A stretch of 64,000 nucleotides of DNA from Oceanithermus desulfurans (GTDB lineage Bacteria; Deinococcota; Deinococci; Deinococcales; Marinithermaceae): NCBI RefSeq assembly GCF_014201675.1, contig NZ_JACHEZ010000002.1:124001-188000 (forward strand), read 5' to 3'. The notes beneath the pieces were generated by a model. The model saw only the letters and a program-made list of their open reading frames with translations, searched no databases and was not told the origin of the DNA. Shown piece by piece: positions 7,727 to 18,423 of this stretch (position 1 is the stretch's first letter; every line of letters starts with the position of its first letter). The translations under genes were made by a program, and so were the position numbers.

Positions 7727-9964
7727 ATGAAAAAGATAGCGAGCCTCGTCCTGTTCGCTTGGGTCCTCCTGGCCTCCGGGTCCACGCTGCCATGTGAACC
7801 CTGCCCACCCGCCCCCCTCCATTACGCGGCCTGGAGCGGCAACCTTTCCTGGATGCGGCACCTGCTCGCGTACGGCGCCTCGCCGAATCAGCCTGATACT
7901 TACTTCAAGACTCCGCTCCACTTCGCAGCCGAGGCGGGGCATGTGGACGCGGTTCGCCTGCTCCTCGCCGCCGGGGCGCAAGTCGATGCGTTTGAGGTCC
8001 TTGAGGGCACCCCCCTCACCCACGCCGCGGTGGCGGGACACGCCGACGTCGTCCGTTTGCTGCTCAAGGTGGGCGCCGATCCCAACCGCACCTTCTTAAA
8101 CCCGGAAAGCCAAGATTGCTACGAATGGGGCTGTTCCCTTTCACCCCTGGAGGCGGCGGCCAAGGGCGGCCACGCGGAGGTCGTACGCATCCTGCTCCAA
8201 GGGGGGGCCCACCCCTTCACGCCCAGAGATGAGCACGACAGAGAGTTCTGGCCGAACGCTTTCCAGCACGCCCTCCTGGGAAATCACCCCGAGGCCGCGT
8301 GGCTGCTCGCCGAACGCATGCTAACCTCTCTCGAACGCGCCGCTTTTTATGGTAGCGCCCGGAAAGTGCGGGAGCTCCTGGGCAAGGGCCAGGACCCGAA
8401 CGAAGTGGGGCGCTCGGGTTGCACCCCCCTTCACCTCGCCGCCTGGCAGGGTGAGCTGGAGGTCGTCCGCATCCTGCTCCAGGCGGGGGCCCAACGAAAC
8501 GCGCGCTGCCACAAGCCGCTCCCCAACTTCACCCCCGTAGAACTCGCCGCCCTCGGCGGCTGGCCCGACGTGGTCGAGCTTCTGGCCAAGGGCGGCCCGG
8601 AGTACCGGGCCTTGCAGCTCGCGGTTTACAAGCGAAGGGGCGCAGGCCCGGCCGAGGGCCGCTCAGAAAGAAGCCCCGACCGCCCGGCCGTCGTCCGCTA
8701 CCTCGTCGAAAAGCTCAAGACCCCGGTGGCCGCCCCGAAGGAGTACAGAGGCTTCACCTATCCCGATCCCTGGCGTTATCGGCTCGACTTCGAGGGGGCC
8801 CCGCTCGAGCTCGCCGCCAAGAACGGCCAGGCAAACGCCTTGGCGCTAATGCTGAAGTCGAAGCCCGGGGACCTTGACCTAAGCGGGCCCTACGGCCACT
8901 GGCTCCTGGCCAAGGCGGCAACAAGCGGCCACCTGGAGGTGGTGCGCCTGCTCGTCGAAGCCGGGGCGCCGGTGAACGACCCCCTGTCTCCGGAGCTGCC
9001 GAGCCCGGCCCTCGCGGAGGCGGTACGGTCGGGCCACCGCCACGTGGTTCGCTACCTGCTCGAAAGGGGGGCCAAGACGAGCCCCGACCAGGTTCCCGAG
9101 CGGGGCCGGAGCTACGAGTGGCAGGGCTACGGCTACGCGCTCCAGCTGCACCCGCCGCTCGTCGAGGCGGCCGCCCGGGGCGACCTCGCGATGGTCCGGC
9201 TCCTGGTGAAGCACGGGGCCTGGCTTGGGCGCTACCTCACCACCGTCCCCTTGGGCTGGATAGATCGTGAATCGTGGACTGGGTTGGTGATATTCGACTA
9301 TTACCAGGTTACGCCACTCGAGGTCGCCGTTCACGAGGGCCGCCTCCAGGTGGCGCGCTACCTGGTGGAGAAGGGGGCCGTCCCGCCGCCGGGCCTGCTC
9401 GAAGTCGCCGCCCGGCAGGCGAACCCGGAAATGGTCCGATTCGTGCTCGGGCTGAAGCCGGGGCGAGAGGAGCGGAAGCGGGCGCTTGCCTGGGCCACGG
9501 ATGCGGACGTTGTCCGGCTCCTCCTTGGCGCTGACCGGCCCGGGAAAGCGGATATCGCGGGGAGTGGTGTGCCGGCCGAGGCGCTCTATCAAGCCATTGT
9601 TAATAAGCGCCACGAGGCCCTCCGCACCCTTCTCGAGGCAGGAGCGAACCCGAACACCCGATCCGAATGGGGCGTTCCACCGGACGATGATTCGGTCTCG
9701 CCGCTGTTTTCAGCCATCCTCAACGACGACCCGGTTGCCGCCAGGTTGCTCGCGATTAACGGCGCAACCTTCAAGGACGAGGCCGAGCGAAAGCAGGCGG
9801 TCGAGGCCGCAGGCCGTACCCTGAAGCCCTACCTGGCCATGATCGTGGCCAACCTAACCGGCCGGCAGGAGCTCGTCTGTCCGGCGATCGAGCGCTACAA
9901 CAAGCACCGACTGGACGCTGGCGAAGGCATTCCTATGGAATTCCAGCTGACGTCCTGCCTGTAG
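7727..9964 (+). CDS. Exported ankyrin-repeat protein
   Basis: 745 aa. An N-terminal signal peptide (MKKIASLVLFAWVLLASGS) is followed by about 18-20 ankyrin-type repeats recognisable by TPLHFAAEAGH, TPLTHAAVAGHADVVRLLL, TPLHLAAWQGELEVVRILL and similar; they fade after residue 650 into a short C-terminal region with two cysteines. There is no lipobox. Ankyrin arrays bind proteins, so a periplasmic or surface binding role is likely, but no partner is visible. Upstream in-frame ATG 7718 and TTG 7688 exist; ATG 7727 is preferred because it starts the signal peptide and lies 7 nt after TATAAT. It sits alone inside a segment flanked by duplicated trmB ends, which suggests acquisition by insertion. 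Confidence 0.88.
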   Translation: MKKIASLVLFAWVLLASGSTLPCEPCPPAPLHYAAWSGNLSWMRHLLAYGASPNQPDTYFKTPLHFAAEAGHVDAVRLLLAAGAQVDAFEVLEGTPLTHAAVAGHADVVRLLLKVGADPNRTFLNPESQDCYEWGCSLSPLEAAAKGGHAEVVRILLQGGAHPFTPRDEHDREFWPNAFQHALLGNHPEAAWLLAERMLTSLERAAFYGSARKVRELLGKGQDPNEVGRSGCTPLHLAAWQGELEVVRILLQAGAQRNARCHKPLPNFTPVELAALGGWPDVVELLAKGGPEYRALQLAVYKRRGAGPAEGRSERSPDRPAVVRYLVEKLKTPVAAPKEYRGFTYPDPWRYRLDFEGAPLELAAKNGQANALALMLKSKPGDLDLSGPYGHWLLAKAATSGHLEVVRLLVEAGAPVNDPLSPELPSPALAEAVRSGHRHVVRYLLERGAKTSPDQVPERGRSYEWQGYGYALQLHPPLVEAAARGDLAMVRLLVKHGAWLGRYLTTVPLGWIDRESWTGLVIFDYYQVTPLEVAVHEGRLQVARYLVEKGAVPPPGLLEVAARQANPEMVRFVLGLKPGREERKRALAWATDADVVRLLLGADRPGKADIAGSGVPAEALYQAIVNKRHEALRTLLEAGANPNTRSEWGVPPDDDSVSPLFSAILNDDPVAARLLAINGATFKDEAERKQAVEAAGRTLKPYLAMIVANLTGRQELVCPAIERYNKHRLDAGEGIPMEFQLTSCL

Positions 9965-10023
9965 TAGCGCCGAGTGGGGCCGCAACCGAGCCGGACCGGA
10001 AGAGACCGCCCAGCGGCCGCTCC

Positions 10024-10113
10024 CTCGTCACCGCCGGGGTCAAGCGGGCCGTGGGCCTCCTGGTCCGCTGGCTCGAGGCGCAGGGGCTCGAGACCGTGCA
10101 GCGCAGCTACTGA
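10024..10113 (+). repeat. trmB: Right copy of the 90-bp direct repeat (detached trmB 3' end)
   Basis: Second copy of trmB codons for the last 29 residues plus stop, still in frame but with no start or upstream body. Its last 7 bp overlap the stop codon (10107-10109) of the convergent MFS gene. This suggests that trmB and the MFS gene originally met here tail to tail, and that an insertion duplicated the junction so that both genes kept an intact end. Confidence 0.9.
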
Positions 10114-11255
10114 CGCCCCCCACGCATCAGCCCGACCCGACCGGCAACCACCAGGACTGCAGCCAGGGCGGGCACCGCGGGGTTCCACGCGCCCGGGAGC
10201 AGCCCCGCCAGCACGGCGCCGAGCGCGGTGGCGGCCGCGCCCGCCCCGGCGATCCAGCCCACCGCCGCCCCCAACGCGACGCCCGTCAGGCGCCTTTGCA
10301 ACAGCGTCGTCCCTGCGGCCTGCACCCCCGAAAGCCCCGCGCCCAGCAGCGCAGCGCCCGCCACCAGCCTTAGCCCCGTGGGAGCCGTGAGCCCCAGCGC
10401 CCCCGACATCGCCAGCAGCAGCGCGCCGCGGAGCAGCCGGCCCTCCCGCACGAATCCGAGCGCCCAAACCCCCGCCGCGCCCAGCAGCATCCCGCCCGAG
10501 AACGCGGCGCCGTAACCCCCCAGCGCCTGCGGGCCCAGCCCCTGCGCGTCCAGCCACAGCGGTACCTTCACCTGCAGGTAACCGAGCAGCGAAAAGGCCC
10601 CCGCGAGCGCAACCCCAAGGGGCCAGAAGCGCACGGGGGAACGCAGTCCCGAGCCGCGCGCCGCCGGCGGCGCCGGGGAAAAGGCCCCCCGCGCCGGCCC
10701 CAGGCGGGCCAGGCCCAGGGCGCGGACCCCCAACAGCGCCGCGGCCGCGCCCAGTGCAACCCCCAGGCCCGTACGCTGGGTCAGCGTCCCCGCGAGCGGC
10801 CAGACGGCGACCGGCAACCCCAGACCCACGGCGGTCAGCACCGCGTTCGCGCGCGTCCACTCCCGCTCGGCGCGCCCGGCCGCCACCAGCAACGGGCCCA
10901 CGACCCCCTCGAGCACGCCCACCGCGCCCGCGGCCCCGTAGACGGCAAGCGCCGCCGCCCCGGGGACCCACGATCCGAACCCCGCCGCGCCGAGGAAGAC
11001 CAGGACCGCCAGCGCCTCGGCCAAGGCCAGACGCGCGAGCGGATCCGCCGCAACCCAGCGCGCGAGCCAGGGGGAGGCGAGCCGCGGCCCCACCCCCAGC
11101 ACCGCCCCCGCGGCCACCCAGCCCGGGCCCGCCGCCAGGGCCAGGAAGGGCGCTGCGGTAAGCGCCAGCACCCAGGCCGACACCTCGAAGCCGTACCCCA
11201 ACAAGTAACCGCGCCACGCACGCTCCGTCATGTCCCGCAGCGTAGCGGGGTCCAT
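10107..11255 (-). CDS. Major facilitator superfamily transporter
   Basis: 382-aa polytopic membrane protein with about 11-12 hydrophobic helices rich in Ala, Gly and Leu and short Arg-rich loops, as in small MFS efflux carriers. Start ATG 11255 (MDPATLRDMTERAW) has AGGAGGT 11 nt upstream; ATG 11231 is an alternative 8 codons later. It is divergent from a small HTH regulator (11304), the usual layout for a regulated efflux pump. Substrate cannot be inferred. Confidence 0.75.
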   Translation of the reverse strand: MDPATLRDMTERAWRGYLLGYGFEVSAWVLALTAAPFLALAAGPGWVAAGAVLGVGPRLASPWLARWVAADPLARLALAEALAVLVFLGAAGFGSWVPGAAALAVYGAAGAVGVLEGVVGPLLVAAGRAEREWTRANAVLTAVGLGLPVAVWPLAGTLTQRTGLGVALGAAAALLGVRALGLARLGPARGAFSPAPPAARGSGLRSPVRFWPLGVALAGAFSLLGYLQVKVPLWLDAQGLGPQALGGYGAAFSGGMLLGAAGVWALGFVREGRLLRGALLLAMSGALGLTAPTGLRLVAGAALLGAGLSGVQAAGTTLLQRRLTGVALGAAVGWIAGAGAAATALGAVLAGLLPGAWNPAVPALAAVLVVAGRVGLMRGGRQ

Positions 11256-11303
11256 GTGTAAAAACGACCTCCTCTTTTTTACGTTTTCGATTAGTCTGGA
11301 AGC

Positions 11304-11912
11304 GTGGAGCCAACGCGCCTCGACCCGGGAAGCGAGGCGGCGCGCACCCTCGACCGGCCCCGGGCGCGCGCCATGCTGGCCCCGTTCCTGACCGGGCCGC
11401 GCGGCCTCAGCGAAGCGGCCCGCGCCGCCGGGGTCAGCCGCCAGGCCATGCGTTACTGGGTGCGCAAGTTCGAGCGCCTGGGGCTGCTCGTGCGCCTCTC
11501 GGGACCCGGCCGGCCCTGCTGGGAGAGCGCCGCCCCCGCCTACCTGATCCCCTTCTCCGCGAGCCGCGCGGCCGGCCTGGAGGAGTGGCTGGCCGAGCGA
11601 ACGGCGGCGGACCACGCCGCGCTGCTGCGCGCCGCCACGCGCCATCTGGAGGCCCGCGGGCTCGACCACCTGTTCTTCGGCACGGGTCCAGACGGCGGCG
11701 AACCCCTCACCCGCCCCGCCGACGCCCAAGGGCGGGTGGCCCTGGAAAGCGGCGTCTTGGACGGCTTTGCCGGCGTGCTGGAGCTCTCCCCCGCCGACGC
11801 CGACGCCCTGCGCCGCGACCTGGCCGCGCTCTGGGAACGCTACCGCCGCCGCGGCGGCCGCGGCGTGCGCCTGCGCGTCTACGCCTACCTGGTCGAAGAA
11901 AAGCGGCGCTGA
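11304..11912 (+). CDS. ArsR-like winged-helix transcriptional regulator
   Basis: 202 aa. Residues 20-75 hold a helix-turn-helix (LSEAARAAGVSRQAMRYWVRKFERLGLLV) in an ArsR/MarR-like arrangement; the rest is helical and lacks recognised ligand or metal motifs. GTG 11304 is the only reasonable start. Being divergent from the MFS gene with a 48-bp gap, it probably controls that gene. The gap holds a weak inverted repeat, AAAACG (11261-11266) and CGTTTT (11282-11287). Confidence 0.7.
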   Translation: MEPTRLDPGSEAARTLDRPRARAMLAPFLTGPRGLSEAARAAGVSRQAMRYWVRKFERLGLLVRLSGPGRPCWESAAPAYLIPFSASRAAGLEEWLAERTAADHAALLRAATRHLEARGLDHLFFGTGPDGGEPLTRPADAQGRVALESGVLDGFAGVLELSPADADALRRDLAALWERYRRRGGRGVRLRVYAYLVEEKRR

Positions 11913-11965
11913 AGGCCCTTCGCCGCACCGGAGCGGCAGGAGCGCGGCCGGCACTACAATGAGGT

Positions 11966-12316
11966 ATGCCCCTCGACCCCACCGCACCCGACCTGGACAC
12001 CTACCAGAAGAAGTCGCGCAAGACCTGGAGCCTCATCCACACCGACCACCCCATCACCTACCCCACCCTGGGCCTGGTCAACGAGGCCGGCGAGCTGGCT
12101 GGCAAGGTCAAGAAGATCTTCCGCGACAAGGGCGGGGTGATCGGCCCCGAGGACCGCGAGGCCCTCAAGTACGAGCTGGGCGACGTGCTGTGGTACCTGG
12201 CGCAGATCGCCACCGAGCTGGACCTCAGCCTGCGCGAGGTGGCCGAGGCCAACCTGGAAAAGCTCTTCGACCGGCTCGAGCGCGGCGCCATCCAGGGCGA
12301 GGGCGACCACCGCTAG
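11966..12316 (+). CDS. MazG-like nucleotide pyrophosphohydrolase
   Basis: 116 aa, all-alpha NTP-PPase fold: the metal-binding helices carry NEAGELAGKVKK and YELGDVLWYLAQIA, matching the ExxE/ExxD pattern of the MazG superfamily. It probably hydrolyses (d)NTPs to monophosphates as house-cleaning; the exact substrate is unknown. TACAAT at 11955-11960 lies 5 nt before the ATG, so it is probably leaderless. The amidase gene follows 8 bp after its stop. Confidence 0.85.
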   Translation: MPLDPTAPDLDTYQKKSRKTWSLIHTDHPITYPTLGLVNEAGELAGKVKKIFRDKGGVIGPEDREALKYELGDVLWYLAQIATELDLSLREVAEANLEKLFDRLERGAIQGEGDHR

Positions 12317-12324
12317 GAGGCCCC

Positions 12325-14031
12325 ATGAGCTACGACCTCAAAGACGTCAAGATGCCGGTGCTCACCGGCCGGGCGCTGCGCACCTTCGCCGCCGCCCTCG
12401 ACGGCCGCGTCACCGGCCCGGCCCTGGTGAAGAAGCTGATGGCCGACGCGGGCGTGCCCCGGCTGGCCGAACTCAAGGACCTGCCCGCCCCGCTCTTCTT
12501 GCCGCTCGCGCCCGCCCCCGAACCCGTCCCCGAGGCCCACGCGCCCAGGCCACGCCTCGCCTCGCGCTTGGTGGCCATCTTTCGCCGCGAAGCGGCTCCC
12601 GAAAACCCGCCCGAGCCCCCCGGTGGACCCGCGCCCTTCCGGAGCGCCGCCGACTTCGTCGCCGCCTACGAAAGCGGCAAGACCACGCCCGAGGAGGTGG
12701 CCGAGCGTTTCCTCGCCGCCTACGCCGAGCTCAACCCCAAGCTGCACGCCTTCATCGCCGTGAATCCCGACGACGTCCGCGCCCAGGCCGCCGCCTCGGC
12801 GATGCGCTGGCGCCGCGGCGAGCCGCTGGGTCCGCTCGACGGCGTGCCCGTGGCCGTCAAGGACGAGCTCGACGTGGCCGGCTACCCCACCACCGTCGGC
12901 ACCGCCTTCCTGAAGGAGGTGGCCGCGGAAGACGCCACCGCCGTCGCCCGGCTGCGCGCCGCCGGGGCGCTGATCGTGGGCAAGGCCAACATGCACGAGC
13001 TGGGGGCCAACCCCACCGGCCACAACCCCCACCACGGCCACGCCAAGAACCCCTACGACCCGGCGCGCGACACCGGCGGCAGCTCGTCGGGTCCGGCCGC
13101 GGCCGTCGCCAGCGGCCTGGTGCCCCTGGCCCTGGGGGCCGACGCCGGCGGCTCCATCCGCGTGCCGGCGGCGCTCACCGGCGTCTACGGCCTCAAGCCC
13201 ACCTTCGGCGGCGTCAGCGAGCACGGCGCCTACCCGATCTGCTGGAGCGTGGCCCACGTGGGCCCGCTGGGCGCCGGCGCCTACGACGTGGCCCTGGCCC
13301 ACCGCCTGATCGCCGGACCCGACCCGGCCGACCCCCACACCGCCTCGGCTCCGGTGCCCGAAGCACCCGACTGGCGCCGCGAGGACCTCTCGGGCCTCAA
13401 GGTCGGCGTCTGGCCCGCTTGGTTCGACCACGCCGAGCCGGAGGTGGTCGAGGTGGCCCGCGCCGCGCTAGCGCAACTGGAAGAAGCGGGGGCCGAGGTC
13501 GTCGCGTTCGAGCTGCCCGGCCTCGACGACGCCCGCATCGCCCACGCGGTGACCGTGCTGGTGGAGATGGGGCGCAGCTTCCAGCGCACCCAGGAGCACT
13601 GGCGCGCGCTGGCCCCGGCCACCCGCATCAACCTGAAGATCGGCCAGAGCGCCGCCGGAGCCGACTACGTGGCCGCCCAGCAGGTGCGGGCGCGCATGGT
13701 GGCGGCGCTGGACGAGGTGCTCGGCCGGGTGGACCTGATCGCCACCCCCACCACGGCCATCGTCGCGCCGCCCATCCCCAAGGCCGCCGAGCCCGACGGC
13801 ATCAGCGACCTGGGCACGGTCACCAAGCTGATGCGCTTCATCTTCCTGACCAACCTGACCGGCCACCCCTCGCTCTCGCTGCCGGCGGGGTACACCGAGG
13901 CGGGCCTGCCCGTGGGGCTGCAGCTCATCGGCCGCGCCTGGGGCGAGCGGACGCTTCTGGAAACCGCACGGGTGCTCGAGCGCTCCGGCAAGCGCCGGCG
14001 GCCGCAGGCGTTCGTGGACCTGCTGGACTGA
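12325..14031 (+). CDS. Amidase signature family hydrolase with N-terminal extension
   Basis: 568 aa. The Ser-cisSer-Lys triad of the amidase signature family is present: Lys in VAVKDELD, cis-Ser in ADAGGSIR, and nucleophile region TGGSSSGPAAA. About 110 residues precede the catalytic domain, including a Pro-rich linker (residues 50-80). The helical extension (MSYDLKDVKMPVLTG) reminds me of plant FAAH-type amidases, but that is only a resemblance. It is not an obvious GatA because the extension is atypical and no gatB/gatC is nearby. Start ATG 12325 has AGGAGG at 12315-12320. Confidence 0.85.
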   Translation: MSYDLKDVKMPVLTGRALRTFAAALDGRVTGPALVKKLMADAGVPRLAELKDLPAPLFLPLAPAPEPVPEAHAPRPRLASRLVAIFRREAAPENPPEPPGGPAPFRSAADFVAAYESGKTTPEEVAERFLAAYAELNPKLHAFIAVNPDDVRAQAAASAMRWRRGEPLGPLDGVPVAVKDELDVAGYPTTVGTAFLKEVAAEDATAVARLRAAGALIVGKANMHELGANPTGHNPHHGHAKNPYDPARDTGGSSSGPAAAVASGLVPLALGADAGGSIRVPAALTGVYGLKPTFGGVSEHGAYPICWSVAHVGPLGAGAYDVALAHRLIAGPDPADPHTASAPVPEAPDWRREDLSGLKVGVWPAWFDHAEPEVVEVARAALAQLEEAGAEVVAFELPGLDDARIAHAVTVLVEMGRSFQRTQEHWRALAPATRINLKIGQSAAGADYVAAQQVRARMVAALDEVLGRVDLIATPTTAIVAPPIPKAAEPDGISDLGTVTKLMRFIFLTNLTGHPSLSLPAGYTEAGLPVGLQLIGRAWGERTLLETARVLERSGKRRRPQAFVDLLD

Positions 14032-14084
14032 GCGCGGGGCCCGTATGGGAAAACGGCGCGGCGAAGCCGCGCGCGGAGGTGCGC

Positions 14085-15314
14085 GTGCCCGAGGTCGCCC
14101 TGGTCATCCCCAGCTACTGGTCGCGGCCGCGGCCTGAGGTCTGGCGGCCGGGGGACGCCGTCTACGACCATCCCACCCCCCTGGACGCCGAGGGGACCCT
14201 GCGCAGGACGCTCGAAAGCCTGCAGGTGTTGCCGCGCCGCGATTTTCGTCTGGTGGTGCTGGCCGTTCCGACCAGCGACGAAATCGCAGCGGCGGTGGAG
14301 CGGCGGGTGGAGGCGATCGTCCGCGAAGCGGCCGTAAGGCTGGCCGTTCCCTGGAGCGTCTTCGGGCCTTCCCAGCTCGCCCGCGTTCACGCGGAGCTCG
14401 AGCGCCGAGGCCTGGGGCACCTGAAGGACCTCTTGCGGCTCCGGGGCTACGCGAACGTGCGCAACCTCTGCGTCTTCGTACCCCATGTTCTGGGGGCCGA
14501 CACGGCCGTTCTGATCGACGACGACGAGGTCTTCGAAGACCCGGACTTCATGGACAAGGCCTTGGAAGCCGTCGGCCGGACCCTCGGCGGCGAGCCCGTC
14601 TACGCCGTGGCCGGCTACTACCGGCAACCGGACGGCGGCTTCCTCGTCCCCGAGCCCGCCGAGGCGTGGGCCCGGGCCTGGGGCCAGGTCGAGGCGATGA
14701 ACCGGGCCTTCAAGGCCTACATCGGCCGCCCGCCGCGCTACAAGGTCACGCCCTTCGCTTTCGGCGGCAACCTGGTGCTCCACCGCGCGCTCTTCACCCG
14801 GGTGCCCTTCGACCCCGGGGTTCCCCGCGGAGAAGACATCGACTACGTGATCAACGCCCGCATCTTCGGCTTCAAGGTCTTCCTCGACCGCACCCTCGCC
14901 ATCCGCCACCGGCCCCCGCCCAAGACCCACCCGGCCTGGCGACGCCTGCGCGAGGACGTGCTCCGCTTCGTCTACGAGCGGGAAAAGATCCGCGGGCAGA
15001 CCGGCCTGCCTGGCACCGTCCGGGTCCGCGCCGAGGATTTCGACCCCTACCCCGGGGCCTTTTTGAAGGACGACCTGGAGCTCGGGGCCGAACGGGCCGC
15101 GCGGGCGCTCGCGGAGGCCTACCGCCGGCAGGGCGACCCCGAAGGCGCACGCGAGGTGCTGCGCACGCTCGAGCTGATGCACGCCGCGCTGGACGATCCA
15201 GGCGACCCCTTCTCGGACCTCGTGCGGCTGCAGCGGCGCTGGACGGAACTGATGCGGGCTCTTTCGCGCCCCGAGCTGCGGCGTGGGCTCGCCCGCGCCC
15301 TCGCCGGGGCGTAG
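14085..15314 (+). CDS. Glycosyltransferase family 2-like protein
   Basis: 409 aa. It begins with the GT-A pattern VALVIPSYW, has the acidic metal-site motif LIDDDEVFED, and later GGNLVLHRALF and PRGEDIDYVIN, which resemble GT2 acceptor and catalytic regions. No transmembrane helix is seen, so it is probably cytosolic. The last 90 residues are helical. Start GTG 14085 has GGAGG 5 nt upstream; an in-frame GTG at 14079 is an alternative. Donor and acceptor sugars are unknown. Confidence 0.7.
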   Translation: MPEVALVIPSYWSRPRPEVWRPGDAVYDHPTPLDAEGTLRRTLESLQVLPRRDFRLVVLAVPTSDEIAAAVERRVEAIVREAAVRLAVPWSVFGPSQLARVHAELERRGLGHLKDLLRLRGYANVRNLCVFVPHVLGADTAVLIDDDEVFEDPDFMDKALEAVGRTLGGEPVYAVAGYYRQPDGGFLVPEPAEAWARAWGQVEAMNRAFKAYIGRPPRYKVTPFAFGGNLVLHRALFTRVPFDPGVPRGEDIDYVINARIFGFKVFLDRTLAIRHRPPPKTHPAWRRLREDVLRFVYEREKIRGQTGLPGTVRVRAEDFDPYPGAFLKDDLELGAERAARALAEAYRRQGDPEGAREVLRTLELMHAALDDPGDPFSDLVRLQRRWTELMRALSRPELRRGLARALAGA

Positions 15315-15396
15315 CGCGACCGCGCTCCAGGACCGCGCGCCGGCGTCGTTTTCGTAGGTAGCGGGGCAGGCTGCCGCCTCGCCCTTTACGCGGCGG

Positions 15397-16536
15397 CTAG
15401 CCCGGACGCACCGCCCGGCGCGCCGCCTCCAGCCTGCGGGCGATCGAGGGGTGGTTGTGCAGCCAGAACTCCACCCACTCCGGCGGCTCGGGGTCGGCCA
15501 GGTTTTGTTTGGCCAGCGCCACGAAGGTGCTTTCGAAGGCGGGCAGGTTGGGCACCAGCTCGAGCGCGTAGCGGTCGGCGGCGTACTCGCGGGCGCGCAT
15601 GAAGGCGTTGCTGACCACCTGGGCGAGCGTCATCCAGAAGGCGAGCACCAGGTAGAGCAGCGGCAGGGTGGCCACGTCGCCCGGGCCCGCCAGCCCCCAG
15701 CGGCCGGCGGTCCAGACCAGCACCGCGTGCGCCAGGACGATGCCGAGGGCGAAGAGCAGGCCGAAGAGGCCCAGCATCCAGGGCCAGTCCTTGTGGGCGC
15801 GGTGGCCCAGCTCGTGGGCGACCACGAACTCGAGCCCTTCGGGCCCGACCTCGTCCAGCAGGGTGTCGAAGACCAGCACCTCCAGCTTGCCGCCCTTCGG
15901 GGAAAGCATGGCGTTGCCGCGGGCGGTCTTCTCGCCGGCGCGCAGCACCCCCACCCCGCCAAAGGGGAAACCGGCCCGCTCGAACAGCGCCTTGAGGCGC
16001 GCGATCAGCGCTTCGTCTTCCAGCGGCTCGGCCTTGAACTGGGCGCGGATGAGAAGGGGCTGCACCAGGTAGAGGCCGACCATCAAGAGCGCCACCACCG
16101 CCAGCAGCGCCAGCCACCAGCCCCCGGGCCAGGCGCGGAAGACCAGGTAGACGGCCCAGAAGAAGAGACCAAGGAGCAGGGCACCGATGAGCCCCTGCTT
16201 GAACTGGTCCACGAGCCAGCCCGCCAGGCTCTGCCGGTTCGTACCCAGAACCTGCTCCTTCCGGTAGCCGAAGTACCAACCCAGCGGCAGGTTGAAGGGA
16301 ATAAGCAGCAGCATGAACACCAAAACGAAGAGCAGCGAGGGAAGCGCGCCACTGCCGCCCAAAGCGTCGCGCAGGGCCGCCGCCCAGCCGGTGGGAACCC
16401 AGAGGAGGGCGTAGAGCGCCGTCCAGACCAGCTGGGCCACCTGGCTCCAGACGCGCATCCGCTCCTGCCAGCGGGCCTTTTTCAGGCCCTCCTCCCCCAG
16501 GGCTTCGTAGATCTGGGCCAGTGCCGGGCTTTGCAT
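15397..16536 (-). CDS. M48-family (Ste24/HtpX-like) membrane zinc metalloprotease
   Basis: 379 aa. The zinc site HELGH lies near residues 240-244 and the third-ligand region REYAADRYALE near 305. Four to six membrane helices surround it (for example residues 35-55, 75-95, 125-175 and 255-285), as in CAAX-protease-type M48 enzymes. Start ATG 16536 has TAGGAGG upstream. Only 9 bp separate it from the stop of the S9 peptidase gene, so the two are co-transcribed. The likely role is membrane protein quality control, by family. Confidence 0.88.
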   Translation of the reverse strand: MQSPALAQIYEALGEEGLKKARWQERMRVWSQVAQLVWTALYALLWVPTGWAAALRDALGGSGALPSLLFVLVFMLLLIPFNLPLGWYFGYRKEQVLGTNRQSLAGWLVDQFKQGLIGALLLGLFFWAVYLVFRAWPGGWWLALLAVVALLMVGLYLVQPLLIRAQFKAEPLEDEALIARLKALFERAGFPFGGVGVLRAGEKTARGNAMLSPKGGKLEVLVFDTLLDEVGPEGLEFVVAHELGHRAHKDWPWMLGLFGLLFALGIVLAHAVLVWTAGRWGLAGPGDVATLPLLYLVLAFWMTLAQVVSNAFMRAREYAADRYALELVPNLPAFESTFVALAKQNLADPEPPEWVEFWLHNHPSIARRLEAARRAVRPG

Positions 16537-16545
16537 GGTCGCCTC

Positions 16546-18357
<1,812 letters not shown>

Positions 18358-18387
18358 ACCCCAGTTTAGCGCAGCCAGCCTTGAGGG

Positions 18388-18417
18388 TTGTATGGTGTAC
18401 TAGTGTTGTAGTACACT
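18388..18417 (+). promoter_or_regulatory. Promoter with embedded GntR-type operator
   Basis: -35 TTGTAT (18388-18393), 18-nt spacer, -10 TACACT (18412-18417), 6 nt before GTG 18424. GTGTACTA (18395-18402) and TAGTACAC (18409-18416) form a perfect 8-bp inverted repeat with a 6-nt spacer covering the promoter spacer and -10. Binding of the GntR protein encoded immediately downstream would block RNA polymerase, indicating autoregulation of the ABC operon. Confidence 0.75.
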
Positions 18418-18423
18418 CGGCAC

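Noticed and set aside
11261-11287. AAAACG/CGTTTT inverted repeat as operator of the HTH/MFS pair
   Set aside because: Only 6-bp arms around a 15-nt spacer in AT-rich sequence; too weak to list as a feature, though mentioned under the regulator.
11767-12324. Upstream extension of the amidase frame
   Set aside because: The in-frame sequence overlaps two other genes; AGGAGG before ATG 12325 and the sensible N-terminus mark the true start.
14056-14072. GCGCGGC/GCCGCGC hairpin between the amidase and glycosyltransferase genes as a terminator
   Set aside because: No T-run follows and the next gene begins within 15 bp in the same direction; chance hairpins are common at this GC content.
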